NCBI GenBank assembly: GCA_021802585.1
Contig: JAJZRQ010000009.1
Location: forward strand, 1-59,287
Source of the DNA: Chloroflexota bacterium
GTDB lineage: Bacteria; Chloroflexota; Limnocylindria; Limnocylindrales; CSP1-4
Direction of reading: 5' to 3'
DNA length: 59,287 nucleotides
Translations under genes and position numbers: made by a program
Notes under the pieces: model-generated
What the model was told of the DNA's origin: nothing
Seen by the model: only the letters and a program-made list of their open reading frames with translations
Database searches by the model: none
In this document: positions 51,194 through 59,287 of the stretch, piece by piece
How positions within the stretch are numbered: the stretch's first letter is position 1
Layout of the letters: the number at the start of each line of letters is the position of its first letter

Positions 51194-52612
51194 TCAGCGC
51201 GGGACGCGGAGCTCGAGCCCGTCGGTCGCGATGTCGACGCCCGCCGGCAGGCGGGCGGCGAGCGGAGCGTGGCGGAGCTCGTGGTCGAGGTGGACGAGGT
51301 ACGTCCGGCGCGGCCGGAGCGCGTCGACGACGGCGAGCGCCTCGGCGACGGTCTGGTGGGCCGGGTGAGGCTCGTCCCGCACGGCGTTGAGGACGAGGAC
51401 GTCGAGGTCCTGGAGGAGCGCGAGCGACGGCGCCTCGATTCGCTTCACGTCCGGGAGGTAGGCGAAGGAGCCCGTCCGATACCCGCAGACGGGCCCCTCA
51501 CCGTGGATGACGGGGACCGGGACGAAGCGCCGCCCGGCGATCTCGAACGGCCCCTCCACGGCGACCGGCCGGAGCATCGGCAGGCCGCGGAACGCGTCCT
51601 GCCCGGGGACGAAGGCGTAGGCGAACCGGGCGACGACGACGCCAAGGACGCCCGGGAGGCCGTGGACGGGGAGGTACGCGTCGGCGATCTCGTTGAAGCG
51701 GCGCAGGTCGTCGAGGCCGCCGACCGCGTCGTGGTGGGAGTGCGTGAGGAGGACCGCGTCGAGGCGGTCGAGGTCCGCGGCGAGCGCCTGGGCCCGGAAG
51801 TCGGGGCCGCTGTCGACGACGACGCGCCGCGCCCCCCAGGCGAGGAGCGCGGACGCCCGGAGGCGGCGGTCGCGCGGGTCGGCAGAGGTGCAGGTGGCGC
51901 AGTCGCAGGCGATCCGCGGCAGGCCCTGGCTCGTGCCGGAGCCGAGGATCCGGACGCGGAGCTCGCCGGCCTCGGGGCCTGCGTCGCCGGGGTCGAAGCC
52001 CGGCTCGAGGCCGAGCGGGATCTGGTCCCGCACCGCGGCCCGGCGGGCCCGCGCCGGCGGCGCTCCCGGGCGCGCGTCGCCCACGTCCGCCGGCGCGTCC
52101 GCGAGGCGTGTCGCCGCCTCGGCCCGGATCCCCTCCCCCGGCCGCCGGACGACGACCGCCGGGCCCCCGGCGGCGACCCGGTCGAGGGCCTCGTTCGCGA
52201 GCGCGTCGGCCGCCCGGTTCTCGCTCCGCGGGACGTGGCGCGCGCTCCACCGCCGGAACCGCCCGAGGCGGGCGAGCGCCTCTGCGTGGAGGACGGCGAG
52301 CCGCGCGTCCCGGACCCGCCAGCGCCCCCGAAGCTGCTCGACGACGAGCATCGAGTCGAGGAGGAGCGCGACCTCCTCGGCCCCGAGCTCCTCGGCGAGC
52401 GCGAGGGCGCGGAGGAGCCCCGTGTACTCCGCGACGTTGTTCGTCTGGCGGCCGAGCGCCTCGGAGATCGTGGCGACCGGCGGGGCGTCGGGCCGCTCCG
52501 CGCCGGGCGCGTCGGCGTCCACGAGGACCGCGCCCGCGGAAGCCGGGCCGGGATTGCCCCGGGCCGCCCCGTCGGAGCGGACGATGAGCCGGCGCGGACC
52601 GCCGCCGCTCAG
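51194..52612 (-). CDS. Fused RNase HI-like and metallo-beta-lactamase-fold hydrolase
   Basis: One uninterrupted frame of about 472 residues encodes two enzymes. Residues about 10-140 are an RNase HI domain: IVRSDGAARGNPGPASAGAV (catalytic Asp), RQTNNVAEYTGLLRALALAE (catalytic Glu), VALLLDSMLVVEQLRGRW (Asp) and VPRSENRAADALANEAL (His/Asp region). After a charged linker of about 75 residues comes an MBL fold like PhnP: VRILGSGTSQGLPRIACDCA, VVVDSGPDFRAQAL, LTHSHHDAVGGLDDLRRFN, PVIHGEGPVCGYRTG and TYLVHLDHEL. The sixth position of the HxHxDH motif is Ala. No ATG, GTG or TTG lies before the catalytic Asp; CTG 52612, overlapping the sdhB stop as CTGA with GGAG upstream, is the best start. An internal GTG before the MBL part could give a second product. 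Confidence 0.8.
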   Translation of the reverse strand: MSGGGPRRLIVRSDGAARGNPGPASAGAVLVDADAPGAERPDAPPVATISEALGRQTNNVAEYTGLLRALALAEELGAEEVALLLDSMLVVEQLRGRWRVRDARLAVLHAEALARLGRFRRWSARHVPRSENRAADALANEALDRVAAGGPAVVVRRPGEGIRAEAATRLADAPADVGDARPGAPPARARRAAVRDQIPLGLEPGFDPGDAGPEAGELRVRILGSGTSQGLPRIACDCATCTSADPRDRRLRASALLAWGARRVVVDSGPDFRAQALAADLDRLDAVLLTHSHHDAVGGLDDLRRFNEIADAYLPVHGLPGVLGVVVARFAYAFVPGQDAFRGLPMLRPVAVEGPFEIAGRRFVPVPVIHGEGPVCGYRTGSFAYLPDVKRIEAPSLALLQDLDVLVLNAVRDEPHPAHQTVAEALAVVDALRPRRTYLVHLDHELRHAPLAARLPAGVDIATDGLELRVPR

Positions 52613-53307
52613 GCGGACCGCTCCACCGCCGCCCGCGAGACCTCGAGGATCGCGCGGGTGATGTTGATCCCGCGCGGGCAGGCGTCGACACAGTTGAACA
52701 CGGTCCGGCAGCGCCAGACGCCGTCGCCGTCGGCAAGGAGCTCGAGGCGCTCCTCGCCCGCCTCGTCGCGGTCGTCGAAGACGAAGCGATGGGCGTTGAC
52801 GATCGCGGCCGGGCCGACGTACGACGGGCGTGCCCAGAACGAGGGGCACGCGGTCGTGCAGGCCGCGCAGAGGATGCACTTCGTCGTGTCGTCGTAGCGG
52901 GCGCGGGCGGCCGGGCTCTGGATCCGCTCGCGGGGCGGAGGCGGACTGTCGTTCACGAAGAACGGCAGGACGCTCCGGTACTTCGCGAAGAACCCTTCCA
53001 TGTCGACGACGAGGTCCTTGACCACGGGGAGGCCGGTGAGCGGCGCGACCGTGATCTTCGTTCCCAGCTGGTCGACGCGGATCTTGCAGGCGAGCCGGTT
53101 CCGATTGTTGATGAGCATCGCGTCGGAGCCGCAGACCCCGTGGCCGCACGAGCGGCGGAACGTGAGGCTCCCGTCCTGCTCCTCCTTCACGACGTGGAGG
53201 AGGGTGAGGACGCGGTCCATCGGGTCCGCCTCGACCGTGTACCGCTCCCAGTGCGGGGCGGGGTCGCGCTGGGGATCGAAGCGGAGGATGCGGAGGTCGA
53301 CCTGCAT
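52609..53307 (-). CDS. sdhB: Succinate dehydrogenase iron-sulfur subunit
   Basis: This 232-residue protein has the [2Fe-2S] ligands in RRSCGHGVCGSDAMLINNRN followed by RLAC, with Asp in the third position as in other SdhB. The [4Fe-4S] motif is CILCAACTTACPSFW, and the [3Fe-4S] site is CRTVFNCVDACPRGINITRA. It passes electrons from SdhA to the membrane subunits. The start is ATG 53307, 18 bases after sdhA. Confidence 0.97.
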   Translation of the reverse strand: MQVDLRILRFDPQRDPAPHWERYTVEADPMDRVLTLLHVVKEEQDGSLTFRRSCGHGVCGSDAMLINNRNRLACKIRVDQLGTKITVAPLTGLPVVKDLVVDMEGFFAKYRSVLPFFVNDSPPPPRERIQSPAARARYDDTTKCILCAACTTACPSFWARPSYVGPAAIVNAHRFVFDDRDEAGEERLELLADGDGVWRCRTVFNCVDACPRGINITRAILEVSRAAVERSA

Positions 53308-53325
53308 GTCGCGTTCGCTCCCGGC

Positions 53326-55074
53326 TCAGTACGTGCGAGGCTTCGGCTCGAAGCGGGTGACGGTCACCGGCTTGTACCGCAGCGTCGGGCCGGGCTCGCC
53401 CCGGTAGGCGAGCGTGTGGGCGAGCCAGTGCGCGTCGTCGCGCTCGGGGAAGTCCTCCCGCGAGTGCGCCCCCCGGCTCTCGGTGCGGGCGAGGGCCGAG
53501 TGGGCCATGGCCTCCGCGCCGTCGAGGAGGTAGCCGAGCTCGCGGGCCTCGAGGAGGTCGGTGTTGAAGACGCTCCCGCGGTCCTCGACCCGCACCCGCT
53601 CGTAGCGCTCCTTGAGCGAGGCGACGTCGCGGACGGCCGTGGCGATCATCTCGCCGGTCCGGAAGACGCCGACGTTCGCCATCATCGTCGCCTGCAGCTC
53701 GGTCCGCAGGACGGCCGGGCTCTCGCCCCGGGGTCGCCCGCGGAGGTCGTCGAGCTCGGCCCGGACCGGGGCCGGTGCGTCGGCGGCGACCGCCGGCATC
53801 TCCGCCACCCGGCAGTACGCTGCCATCTCCCGCCCGGCCCGCCGGCCGAAGACGAGGAGGTCGACGAGCGAGTTCGTGCCGAGGCGGTTTGCTCCGTGGA
53901 CCGAGACGCAGGCCGCCTCGCCGGCGGCGAAGAGGCCGTCGACGACGGCGTTCCGCTCGTCGCGGACGACGCGGGCCCGGAGGTCGGTCGGGATCCCGCC
54001 CATGGCGTAGTGGGCGGTCGGCACGATCGGGACGGGCTCCTTCAGCGGCTCGACCCCGAGGTAGACGCGGGCGAAGTCGGTGATGTCGGGGAGCTTCTCC
54101 TCGATGACCTGGCGGCCGAGGTGATGGACGTCGAGATAGACGTAGTCGCCGTCCGGCCCGGCGCCCCGCCCGTCGCGGATCTCGAGGTAGATCGCCCGGC
54201 TCACCATGTCCCGGGGCGCGAGCTCCATGAGCTTCGGGGCGTAGCGGCTCATGAAGCGCTCGCCGTCCCTGTTGAGGAGCGTGCCGCCCTCGCCGCGGGC
54301 CGCCTCCGAGAGGAGGATCCCGAGGCGGTAGAGGCCCGTCGGGTGGAACTGGTAGAACTCCATGTCCTCGAGCGGGATCCCGTGGCGGTAGACGAGGGCC
54401 ATTCCGTCGCCGGTCAGGGAGTGCGCATTCGAGGTGATCCGGAACATCCGGCCGTTGCCCCCGGTCGCGAGGAGGACGGCCTTCGCCCGGAACGTGTGGA
54501 GCTCGCCGTCGGCGATCCGGTAGCCCACGACGCCGGCCGCCCGGCCGCCGTCGCCGCCGTCGCCGCCCTCGAACAGGAGGTCGACGACGTGGTACTCGTC
54601 GTAGAAGCGGACACCGGCCTTGATGCAGTTCTGGTAGAGCGTCTGGAGGATCATGTGGCCGGTCCGGTCGGCGGCGAAGCACGCCCGCCGCACGGGCCCC
54701 TCGCCGAAGTTCCGGGTGTGGCCGCCGAACCGCCGCTGGTCGATCTTCCCGTCCGGCGTCCGGTTGAACGGGAGGCCCATGTGCTCGAGGTCGATGATGC
54801 ACTCGACCGCCTCGCGGGCGAGGACCTCGGCGGCGTCCTGGTCGACGAGGTAGTCGCCTCCCTTCACCGTGTCGAACATGTGCCACTCCCAGTGGTCCTC
54901 CTCGACGTTTCCGAGGGCAGCGCAGACGCCGCCCTGGGCGGCGCCGGTGTGGGAGCGGGTCGGGTAGAGCTTCGTGAGGACGCCCGTGGAGACGCCGGAC
55001 TTGGCGAGCTCGAGGGCGGCGAAGAGGCCGGCGCCGCCGGCGCCGACGACGAGGGCGTCGTGGTCGATCTGCAT
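53326..55074 (-). CDS. sdhA: Succinate dehydrogenase flavoprotein subunit
   Basis: The 582-residue protein begins DHDALVVGAGGAGLFAALEL (FAD binding). It has LYPTRSHTGAAQGGVCAALG, whose His carries covalent FAD, then MEFYQFHPTGLY, PTAHYAMGGIPTDL and GANRLGTNSLVDLLVFGRRA. The catalytic Arg region is near SRGAHSREDFPERDD. It oxidises succinate to fumarate. GGGGAG lies upstream of ATG 55074. Order sdhC-D-A-B is typical of aerobic enzymes. Confidence 0.97.
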   Translation of the reverse strand: MQIDHDALVVGAGGAGLFAALELAKSGVSTGVLTKLYPTRSHTGAAQGGVCAALGNVEEDHWEWHMFDTVKGGDYLVDQDAAEVLAREAVECIIDLEHMGLPFNRTPDGKIDQRRFGGHTRNFGEGPVRRACFAADRTGHMILQTLYQNCIKAGVRFYDEYHVVDLLFEGGDGGDGGRAAGVVGYRIADGELHTFRAKAVLLATGGNGRMFRITSNAHSLTGDGMALVYRHGIPLEDMEFYQFHPTGLYRLGILLSEAARGEGGTLLNRDGERFMSRYAPKLMELAPRDMVSRAIYLEIRDGRGAGPDGDYVYLDVHHLGRQVIEEKLPDITDFARVYLGVEPLKEPVPIVPTAHYAMGGIPTDLRARVVRDERNAVVDGLFAAGEAACVSVHGANRLGTNSLVDLLVFGRRAGREMAAYCRVAEMPAVAADAPAPVRAELDDLRGRPRGESPAVLRTELQATMMANVGVFRTGEMIATAVRDVASLKERYERVRVEDRGSVFNTDLLEARELGYLLDGAEAMAHSALARTESRGAHSREDFPERDDAHWLAHTLAYRGEPGPTLRYKPVTVTRFEPKPRTY

Positions 55075-55087
55075 CGCTTCGGCTCCC

Positions 55088-55486
55088 CTACCGCACCGGG
55101 AAGCCGAGGGTCGCGACGGCGAGCGTCCCCATGGCGAAGAGGGCGAGGGCGCCGCCGGCGAGGAGGAGCGAGAGCGCGAGGCGAAGGCCGCCGTGGGTGT
55201 AGTCCTGGACGACCGTCCGGACGCCGAGGAACGAGTGAAGGATCACCGTCGTCAGCATCGCCCAGTCGACGGTCCGCCAGAGGAGGCTCCCCCAGCGCGT
55301 GTCGACGATCCACTGCGAGGTCTGCTCCGCGGGGTCGAAGAGGAAGTGGGTGATGCTGAAGTGCGAGAGGGCGAGGACGAAGAGCGCCAGCCCGGTGAGG
55401 CGCATGACGTACCAGACGCCGAGCTCGAAGCCGCCCCCGCGGGGGCGCGCGCGACCCGCCCGCGTCCGTTCGATCCCGGCGCTCAT
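55088..55486 (-). CDS. sdhD: Succinate dehydrogenase membrane anchor subunit
   Basis: This 132-residue protein has three hydrophobic helices: [40 protein letters not shown] and [20 protein letters not shown]. His residues in [10 protein letters not shown] and ILHSFLG are candidate haem or quinone-site ligands. It overlaps sdhC by ATGA (ATG 55486). The assignment as the D subunit follows its place between sdhC and sdhA. Confidence 0.85.
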   Translation of the reverse strand: MSAGIERTRAGRARPRGGGFELGVWYVMRLTGLALFVLALSHFSITHFLFDPAEQTSQWIVDTRWGSLLWRTVDWAMLTTVILHSFLGVRTVVQDYTHGGLRLALSLLLAGGALALFAMGTLAVATLGFPVR

Positions 55487-55857
55487 GCCGGCACCCCGTT
55501 CCAGATCGGGCTCAGGATGATGTAGGCGCCCGGGATCCCGAGGCCGAAGAAGACGACCCAGGCCGCATACCACATCTGGCGGTGGTAGACGGTCGTCGCC
55601 GGCCAGAAGTCCATGACGATGATCCGCAGGCCGTTGAGGGCGTGGTACAGGAGCGCCGCCCCGAGGAGCGTCTCGCCGACGCGCCCGAGCGGGCTGGCGT
55701 AGAGCCGGAGGACCTCGTCGTAGAGCGGCGGGTTTGCCCCGGCGAGCCAGATGTCCAGCACGTGGAGCAGGATGAAGAGCCAGACGGCCACGCCGGAGAT
55801 GCGGTGGAAGGCCCACGCCAGCATCCCCTCGCCGCCGCGGTACTGCAGGTAACGCAC
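55483..55857 (-). CDS. sdhC: Succinate dehydrogenase cytochrome b556 subunit
   Basis: The protein has about 124 residues and three helices. It has [20 protein letters not shown], the SdhC signature with HRxSG and the following His ([11 protein letters not shown]), and [19 protein letters not shown] with the haem-ligand-type His. It anchors SdhAB and reduces quinone. The start is uncertain: GTG 55857, with AGGAGG 11 bases upstream, is preferred; GTG 55887 is an alternative adding ten residues. Confidence 0.88.
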   Translation of the reverse strand: MRYLQYRGGEGMLAWAFHRISGVAVWLFILLHVLDIWLAGANPPLYDEVLRLYASPLGRVGETLLGAALLYHALNGLRIIVMDFWPATTVYHRQMWYAAWVVFFGLGIPGAYIILSPIWNGVPA

Positions 55858-56205
55858 CGGGAGTGTCGCCTCCTGGCCGACGCGCACGAGGGCGCCGGCG
55901 GTTGTCCACTGCGCGCGCCGTCCGCCCGCGGGCGACGGCTGCCGTCGTCTGTCGCCGTCGGGCCGGAGGCCGGGGGCGGCGCCCCGCATTGTACGCGGCC
56001 GGCCGGATGGGCCGAGTCGCCGGCCCGCCCCGCGCGCCGTCCGGCTGCTTCCGGCGCCCTCGCCCGGGCGCCCGCAGGGAGACGAGCGCCCGCCGGCCCG
56101 CCCCCCGCGGTACCATCGCCGCGCGCCCGGCCCCGGGGGCCCGCGCCGCCTCCCGGCGGCGCCCCGCGCGGCCGCGTGGGCTCGCCGCACCAGCAGGAGT
56201 CGCCC
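55858..56205. other. Divergent intergenic region between sdhC and sucC
   Basis: These 348 bp should hold promoters for both TCA operons. On the minus strand TACAAT (55988-55993) is a good -10 candidate for sdhCDAB. On the plus strand TACCAT (56111-56116) is a weaker candidate for sucCD. I see no good -35 for either and no gene. Confidence 0.45.
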
Positions 56206-57387
56206 GTGAAGATCCAGGAAGCCGACGCGAAATCGCTCCTCGCCGCGGCCGGGCTCCCCGTGCCGCCGTGGTCCGTCGCCCGTGCCCCGGCCGAGGCGCG
56301 GGCCGCCGCGGAGCGGTTCCTCGGCGACGGCGCGGGCCGGGTCGTCATCAAGGCCCAGGTGCTCGTCGGCGGCCGCGGGAAGGCCGGCGGCGTGAAGCTC
56401 GCGGGCTCGCCCCGGGAGGCCGAAGAGGTCGCCGGCCGGATCCTGGGGATGGACATCAAGGGGATCACGGTCCGCAAGGTGCTCGTGGGGCCCGCGGCGG
56501 TCATCGTCAAGGAGTTCTACCTCGGGGCGATCCTCGACCGGGCCAGCCGGCGGATCGTGCTCATGGCCTCCGCCGAGGGCGGCGTGGAGATCGAGGAGGT
56601 CGCGAAGGCGACCCCCGAGGCGATCCACCGTGTCGAGGCCCACCCCCTCCTCGGACTCCTCGACTACCAGGCCCGCGAGCTGGCCTTCGCGATCGGCCTC
56701 GGCGGCCCTCACCTCCGCGACTTCGTGCGGATCGCGAGGGGCCTCGTGGCGACGATGAAGGCGAACGACGCCGACCTCGTCGAGGTGAACCCGCTCGCGA
56801 TCATCCGCGAGAGCGGGCCCGAGGGCCACGTCGAGCGCCTCGCCTGTCTCGATGCGAAGGTCACCCTCGACGACTCGGCGCTCCCCCGCCACCCGGACCT
56901 CGAGAAGCTCCGCGACCTCGACGAGGAGGACCCTGCGGACGCCGAGGCCCGCCACTACGACATCAGCTTCATCCACCTCGACGGGTCGATCGGCTGCATG
57001 GTGAACGGCGCCGGCCTCGCGATGACGACGATGGACCTCGTGAAGCGGGCCGGTGGCGAGCCGGCGAACTTCCTCGACATCGGCGGTGGCGCGAAGGCCG
57101 ACCGGGTCGCGGCGGCAATGCGCCTCATCCTCGCCGACCCGAAGGTCCGGGCGATCCTCGTGAACATCTTCGGCGGGATCACCCGCGGCGACGAGGTCGC
57201 CCGGGGGCTCATCGAGGCCCGCAGCCGCCAGGAGCGCGAGGTCCCGATGGTCGTCCGGATCGTCGGGACGAACGCCGAGGAGGCCGGCCGCCTCCTCGAG
57301 GAGGCCAGCTTCGAGACCGCCGCGACGCTCGACGAGGCGGCGACGAAGGCAGTGGCGGCCGCGCGCGCCGCCGGAGGTGCCGCGTGA
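56206..57387 (+). CDS. sucC: Succinyl-CoA ligase (ADP-forming) subunit beta
   Basis: The 393-residue ATP-grasp protein begins [20 protein letters not shown]. It has [50 protein letters not shown] and [20 protein letters not shown], then [19 protein letters not shown]. It couples succinyl-CoA hydrolysis to nucleotide phosphorylation with SucD. The start is GTG 56206 with AGGAG 6 bases upstream. It is divergent from sdhC. Confidence 0.97.
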   Translation: MKIQEADAKSLLAAAGLPVPPWSVARAPAEARAAAERFLGDGAGRVVIKAQVLVGGRGKAGGVKLAGSPREAEEVAGRILGMDIKGITVRKVLVGPAAVIVKEFYLGAILDRASRRIVLMASAEGGVEIEEVAKATPEAIHRVEAHPLLGLLDYQARELAFAIGLGGPHLRDFVRIARGLVATMKANDADLVEVNPLAIIRESGPEGHVERLACLDAKVTLDDSALPRHPDLEKLRDLDEEDPADAEARHYDISFIHLDGSIGCMVNGAGLAMTTMDLVKRAGGEPANFLDIGGGAKADRVAAAMRLILADPKVRAILVNIFGGITRGDEVARGLIEARSRQEREVPMVVRIVGTNAEEAGRLLEEASFETAATLDEAATKAVAAARAAGGAA

Positions 57388-58268
57388 GCATCCTCATCGG
57401 CCGCGACACGCGGCTCGTCGTCCACGGGATGACCGGCCGGGAGGGCGAGTTCCACTCCCGCCAGATGCTCGACTTCGGGACCCGCATCGTCGCCGGGATG
57501 ACGCCGGGCAAGGGCGGCCTCTACGCCCTCGACAACCGGGTGCCGGTCTTCGACACGATCGCCGAGGCCGCCCGGGAGACGGGTGCGAACACGTCGTGCA
57601 TCTTCGTCCCGGCGGCGGGGGCGCCGGACTCGATCCTCGAGGCCGTCGGCGCGGGGATCCCGACGATCTTCTGCATCACCGAGGGGATCCCCGCCCTCGA
57701 CATGCTCCCCGTCGTCGAGGTCGTGCGGGCCGCCGGCGCGCGCCTCATCGGCCCGAACTGCCCGGGCGCGACCTCGCCCGGCCGGGCGAAGGTCGGGATC
57801 ATCCCCGGCTCGATCCACCGCGAAGGCTCGGTGGGGGTCGTGTCGCGTTCGGGCACCCTCACGTACGAGGCCGTCCAGGCGATGACCGACGCCGGGATCG
57901 GGCAGAGCACGTGCGTCGGGATCGGCGGCGACCCGATCATCGGGACGACGTTCCTCGACGTCCTCCGGCTCTTCGCCGCCGACCCCGAGACGGAGGCGAT
58001 CGTCCTCATCGGCGAGATCGGCGGGAGCGCCGAGGAGGAAGCCGCGGCGTGGGCCGCGGAACACCTCCGGGGCGTCCCGATGGCCGCCTTCATCGCCGGC
58101 CGCACCGCGCCGGAGGGGAAGCGGATGGGCCACGCCGGGGCGATCATCTCCGGCGGCCGCGGCACCGCGGCCGAAAAGGTCGCGGCGCTCGAGGCGGCGG
58201 GGATCCGGGTCGCCTCGTCGCCGACGGAGATCCCCGCGCTCCTCCGCGCGGCGGGATACCGCGGTTGA
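57384..58268 (+). CDS. sucD: Succinyl-CoA ligase (ADP-forming) subunit alpha
   Basis: The 294-residue protein has the CoA-binding start [74 protein letters not shown] and [20 protein letters not shown], whose His is phosphorylated. GTG 57384 overlaps the sucC stop (GTGA), and its own stop overlaps a TTG start. Confidence 0.97.
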   Translation: MSILIGRDTRLVVHGMTGREGEFHSRQMLDFGTRIVAGMTPGKGGLYALDNRVPVFDTIAEAARETGANTSCIFVPAAGAPDSILEAVGAGIPTIFCITEGIPALDMLPVVEVVRAAGARLIGPNCPGATSPGRAKVGIIPGSIHREGSVGVVSRSGTLTYEAVQAMTDAGIGQSTCVGIGGDPIIGTTFLDVLRLFAADPETEAIVLIGEIGGSAEEEAAAWAAEHLRGVPMAAFIAGRTAPEGKRMGHAGAIISGGRGTAAEKVAALEAAGIRVASSPTEIPALLRAAGYRG

Positions 58269-59110
58269 CCGCCGGCGAGCCGGCCGCGACCGAGCGGGCG
58301 ATCCGCGAGAACAACGCCCTCTGGGACGAGTGGGCCGACCTCCACGCGGCGTCCAGGTTCTACGACCTCGACGGCTTCCGGCGGGGCGGCATCCGGCTGT
58401 CGGCCGAGGAGGTCGCCGAGATCGGCGACGTGGCTGGGCGCGACCTCCTCCACCTCCAGTGCCACCTCGGGATCGACACCCTCTCGTGGGCCCGCCTCGG
58501 GGCGCGGGTCACCGGCGCCGACTTCAGCGCGCGGGCGGTCGCAATCGCCCGCGCGCTCGCCGACGAGCTCGGCTTCCCCGAGGCCCGGTTCGTCCGGTCC
58601 GACCTCCACGACCTGCCGGCCGTCCTCGCCGGCGACTTCGACGTCGTCTACACGTCGCGCGGCGTCCTCGGCTGGCTCCCGGACGTCCGGCGCTGGGCGG
58701 AGGTCGTCGCCCACTTCCTGCGCCCGGGCGGCACGTTCTACGTCGCCGAGATCCACCCGGTCGCGCAGGCCTTCGAGAACGAGGGGGTCGCGCCGGGCGA
58801 GCTCCGCCTCGCCTACCCGTACTGGGAGCACACCGAGCCGCTCACGTTCGCGGTCCACGGCTCGTACGCGGACCCCGGCGCGCAGGTCGCCGCCGAGCGC
58901 GAGCACGGCTGGGACCATGGCCTCGGCGAGATCGTGACGGCCCTCGTCGACGCGGGCCTCCGGATCGAGAGCCTCCGCGAGTACCCGTTCGTCGAGTGGA
59001 AGCTCGACTTCCTCGTCGAGGGACCCGACGGGCGCTTCCGGCTCCCCGGCGGCACGCCCGGCGAGCTGCCGCTCTCCTTCTCGCTCCGGGCGACGAAGCC
59101 GGCCACCTGA
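58265..59110 (+). CDS. Class I SAM-dependent methyltransferase
   Basis: The protein has about 281 residues. It has the SAM-binding motif [20 protein letters not shown], then [50 protein letters not shown] and [17 protein letters not shown], the type 11 methyltransferase order. The substrate is not evident. The start is taken as TTG 58265, sharing TTGA with the sucD stop. Coupling to sucCD may be only positional. The C-terminal [20 protein letters not shown] is shared with uncharacterised homologues of this class. Confidence 0.87.
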   Translation: MTAGEPAATERAIRENNALWDEWADLHAASRFYDLDGFRRGGIRLSAEEVAEIGDVAGRDLLHLQCHLGIDTLSWARLGARVTGADFSARAVAIARALADELGFPEARFVRSDLHDLPAVLAGDFDVVYTSRGVLGWLPDVRRWAEVVAHFLRPGGTFYVAEIHPVAQAFENEGVAPGELRLAYPYWEHTEPLTFAVHGSYADPGAQVAAEREHGWDHGLGEIVTALVDAGLRIESLREYPFVEWKLDFLVEGPDGRFRLPGGTPGELPLSFSLRATKPAT

Positions 59111-59166
59111 CCCCGATCCGGCGCTGCGCGGACGCGCCGTCGCGCGCCCCGCCGGGTGCACCCCCA

Positions 59167-59181
59167 GGGCGCTATGCGCCC
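59167..59181. terminator. Small hairpin between convergent genes
   Basis: GGGCGC (59167-59172) pairs with GCGCCC (59176-59181) around a 3-base loop. It overlaps the stop codon of the minus-strand gene at 59172-59174. There is no T tract. Confidence 0.35.
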
Positions 59182-59287
59182 GGGGCCCGGAACCCGTCGG
59201 GGTAGAGCGACGCCCAGGCCGGCCCGCCCGGGGCCTCGATGAGCTCGACGAGGACGCCGTGACAGCTCCGCGGGTGGAGGAACGCGA
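59172..59287 (-). CDS. Methylmalonyl-CoA epimerase/VOC-family protein, C-terminal end only
   Basis: Only the last 38 codons are in the window. They read AFLHPRSCHGVLVELIEAPG and end in a short Pro/Gly tail. FLHPxSxHGVLxEL with a metal-binding Glu is the closing motif of methylmalonyl-CoA epimerase in the vicinal-oxygen-chelate fold. That enzyme would feed propionyl-CoA carbon into succinyl-CoA, fitting the nearby sucCD. Identification rests on this short motif alone. Confidence 0.7.
   Translation of the reverse strand, partial: AFLHPRSCHGVLVELIEAPGGPAWASLYPDGFRAPGA

Overview
The window is very GC-rich chromosomal DNA. Genes are tightly packed, GTG starts are common, and neighbouring genes are often joined by 4-base ATGA/GTGA overlaps. 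The division cluster carries ftsA together with sbp (DUF1290), yggT and DUF167, and has no sepF. Glycine decarboxylase is split in two, and two peptide-type ABC importers are present. Together this suggests a high-GC member of the Chloroflexota (possibly Limnocylindria-like). The presence of ftsA argues against Actinomycetota. This placement is inferred from gene content only. I see no CRISPR array, transposase, integrase or other sign of a mobile element; the region looks like core chromosome.

Left part (1-5.3 kb): the end of an HD-GYP phosphohydrolase, then ssb behind an unusual array of four phased 7-bp repeats. On the minus strand lie an operon for a split glutamine-dependent NAD synthetase (glutaminase subunit, synthetase subunit) with rsmI, and a Ca2+/H+ antiporter with its own promoter.

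5.4-17.9 kb: two complete oligopeptide/dipeptide-type ABC import operons (binding protein, two permeases, two ATPases) face each other and end 66 bp apart. The first binding protein appears circularly permuted: the block that normally begins the mature protein sits at its C-terminus. In both operons a very stable hairpin separates the binding-protein gene from the permease genes.

18-29.5 kb: an ECF sigma factor/anti-sigma pair with its own ECF-type promoter follows a complete glycine cleavage operon (gcvT, gcvH, gcvPA, gcvPB). Upstream on the same strand are a NUDIX hydrolase, a small unknown gene and a DUF2520 Rossmann protein. Divergent from these are aconitase and a secreted or anchored C39-like protein. 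A tRNA-Val(CAC) gene and a metal-dependent amidohydrolase follow.

31-49 kb: the division and cell-wall (dcw) cluster, all on the minus strand. In transcription order it is mraZ, rsmH, a 65-aa unknown gene, ftsL-like, ftsI, murF, mraY, murD, ftsW, murG, murB, ddl, ftsQ, sbp, ftsA, ftsZ, yggS, yggT, yggU. murE and murC are absent from their usual places. The mraZ promoter carries three 10-bp-spaced repeats that look like MraZ operator boxes.

49-59.3 kb: small unknown genes, a roughly 0.5-kb stretch without a recognisable gene, the RNase P RNA gene (rnpB), an SGNH hydrolase, and a fused RNase HI/metallo-beta-lactamase-fold gene that has no canonical start codon. Then come sdhCDAB, divergent sucCD with a coupled methyltransferase, and the end of a methylmalonyl-CoA epimerase-like gene at the right edge. 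Aconitase, succinate dehydrogenase and succinyl-CoA ligase indicate an oxidative TCA cycle.
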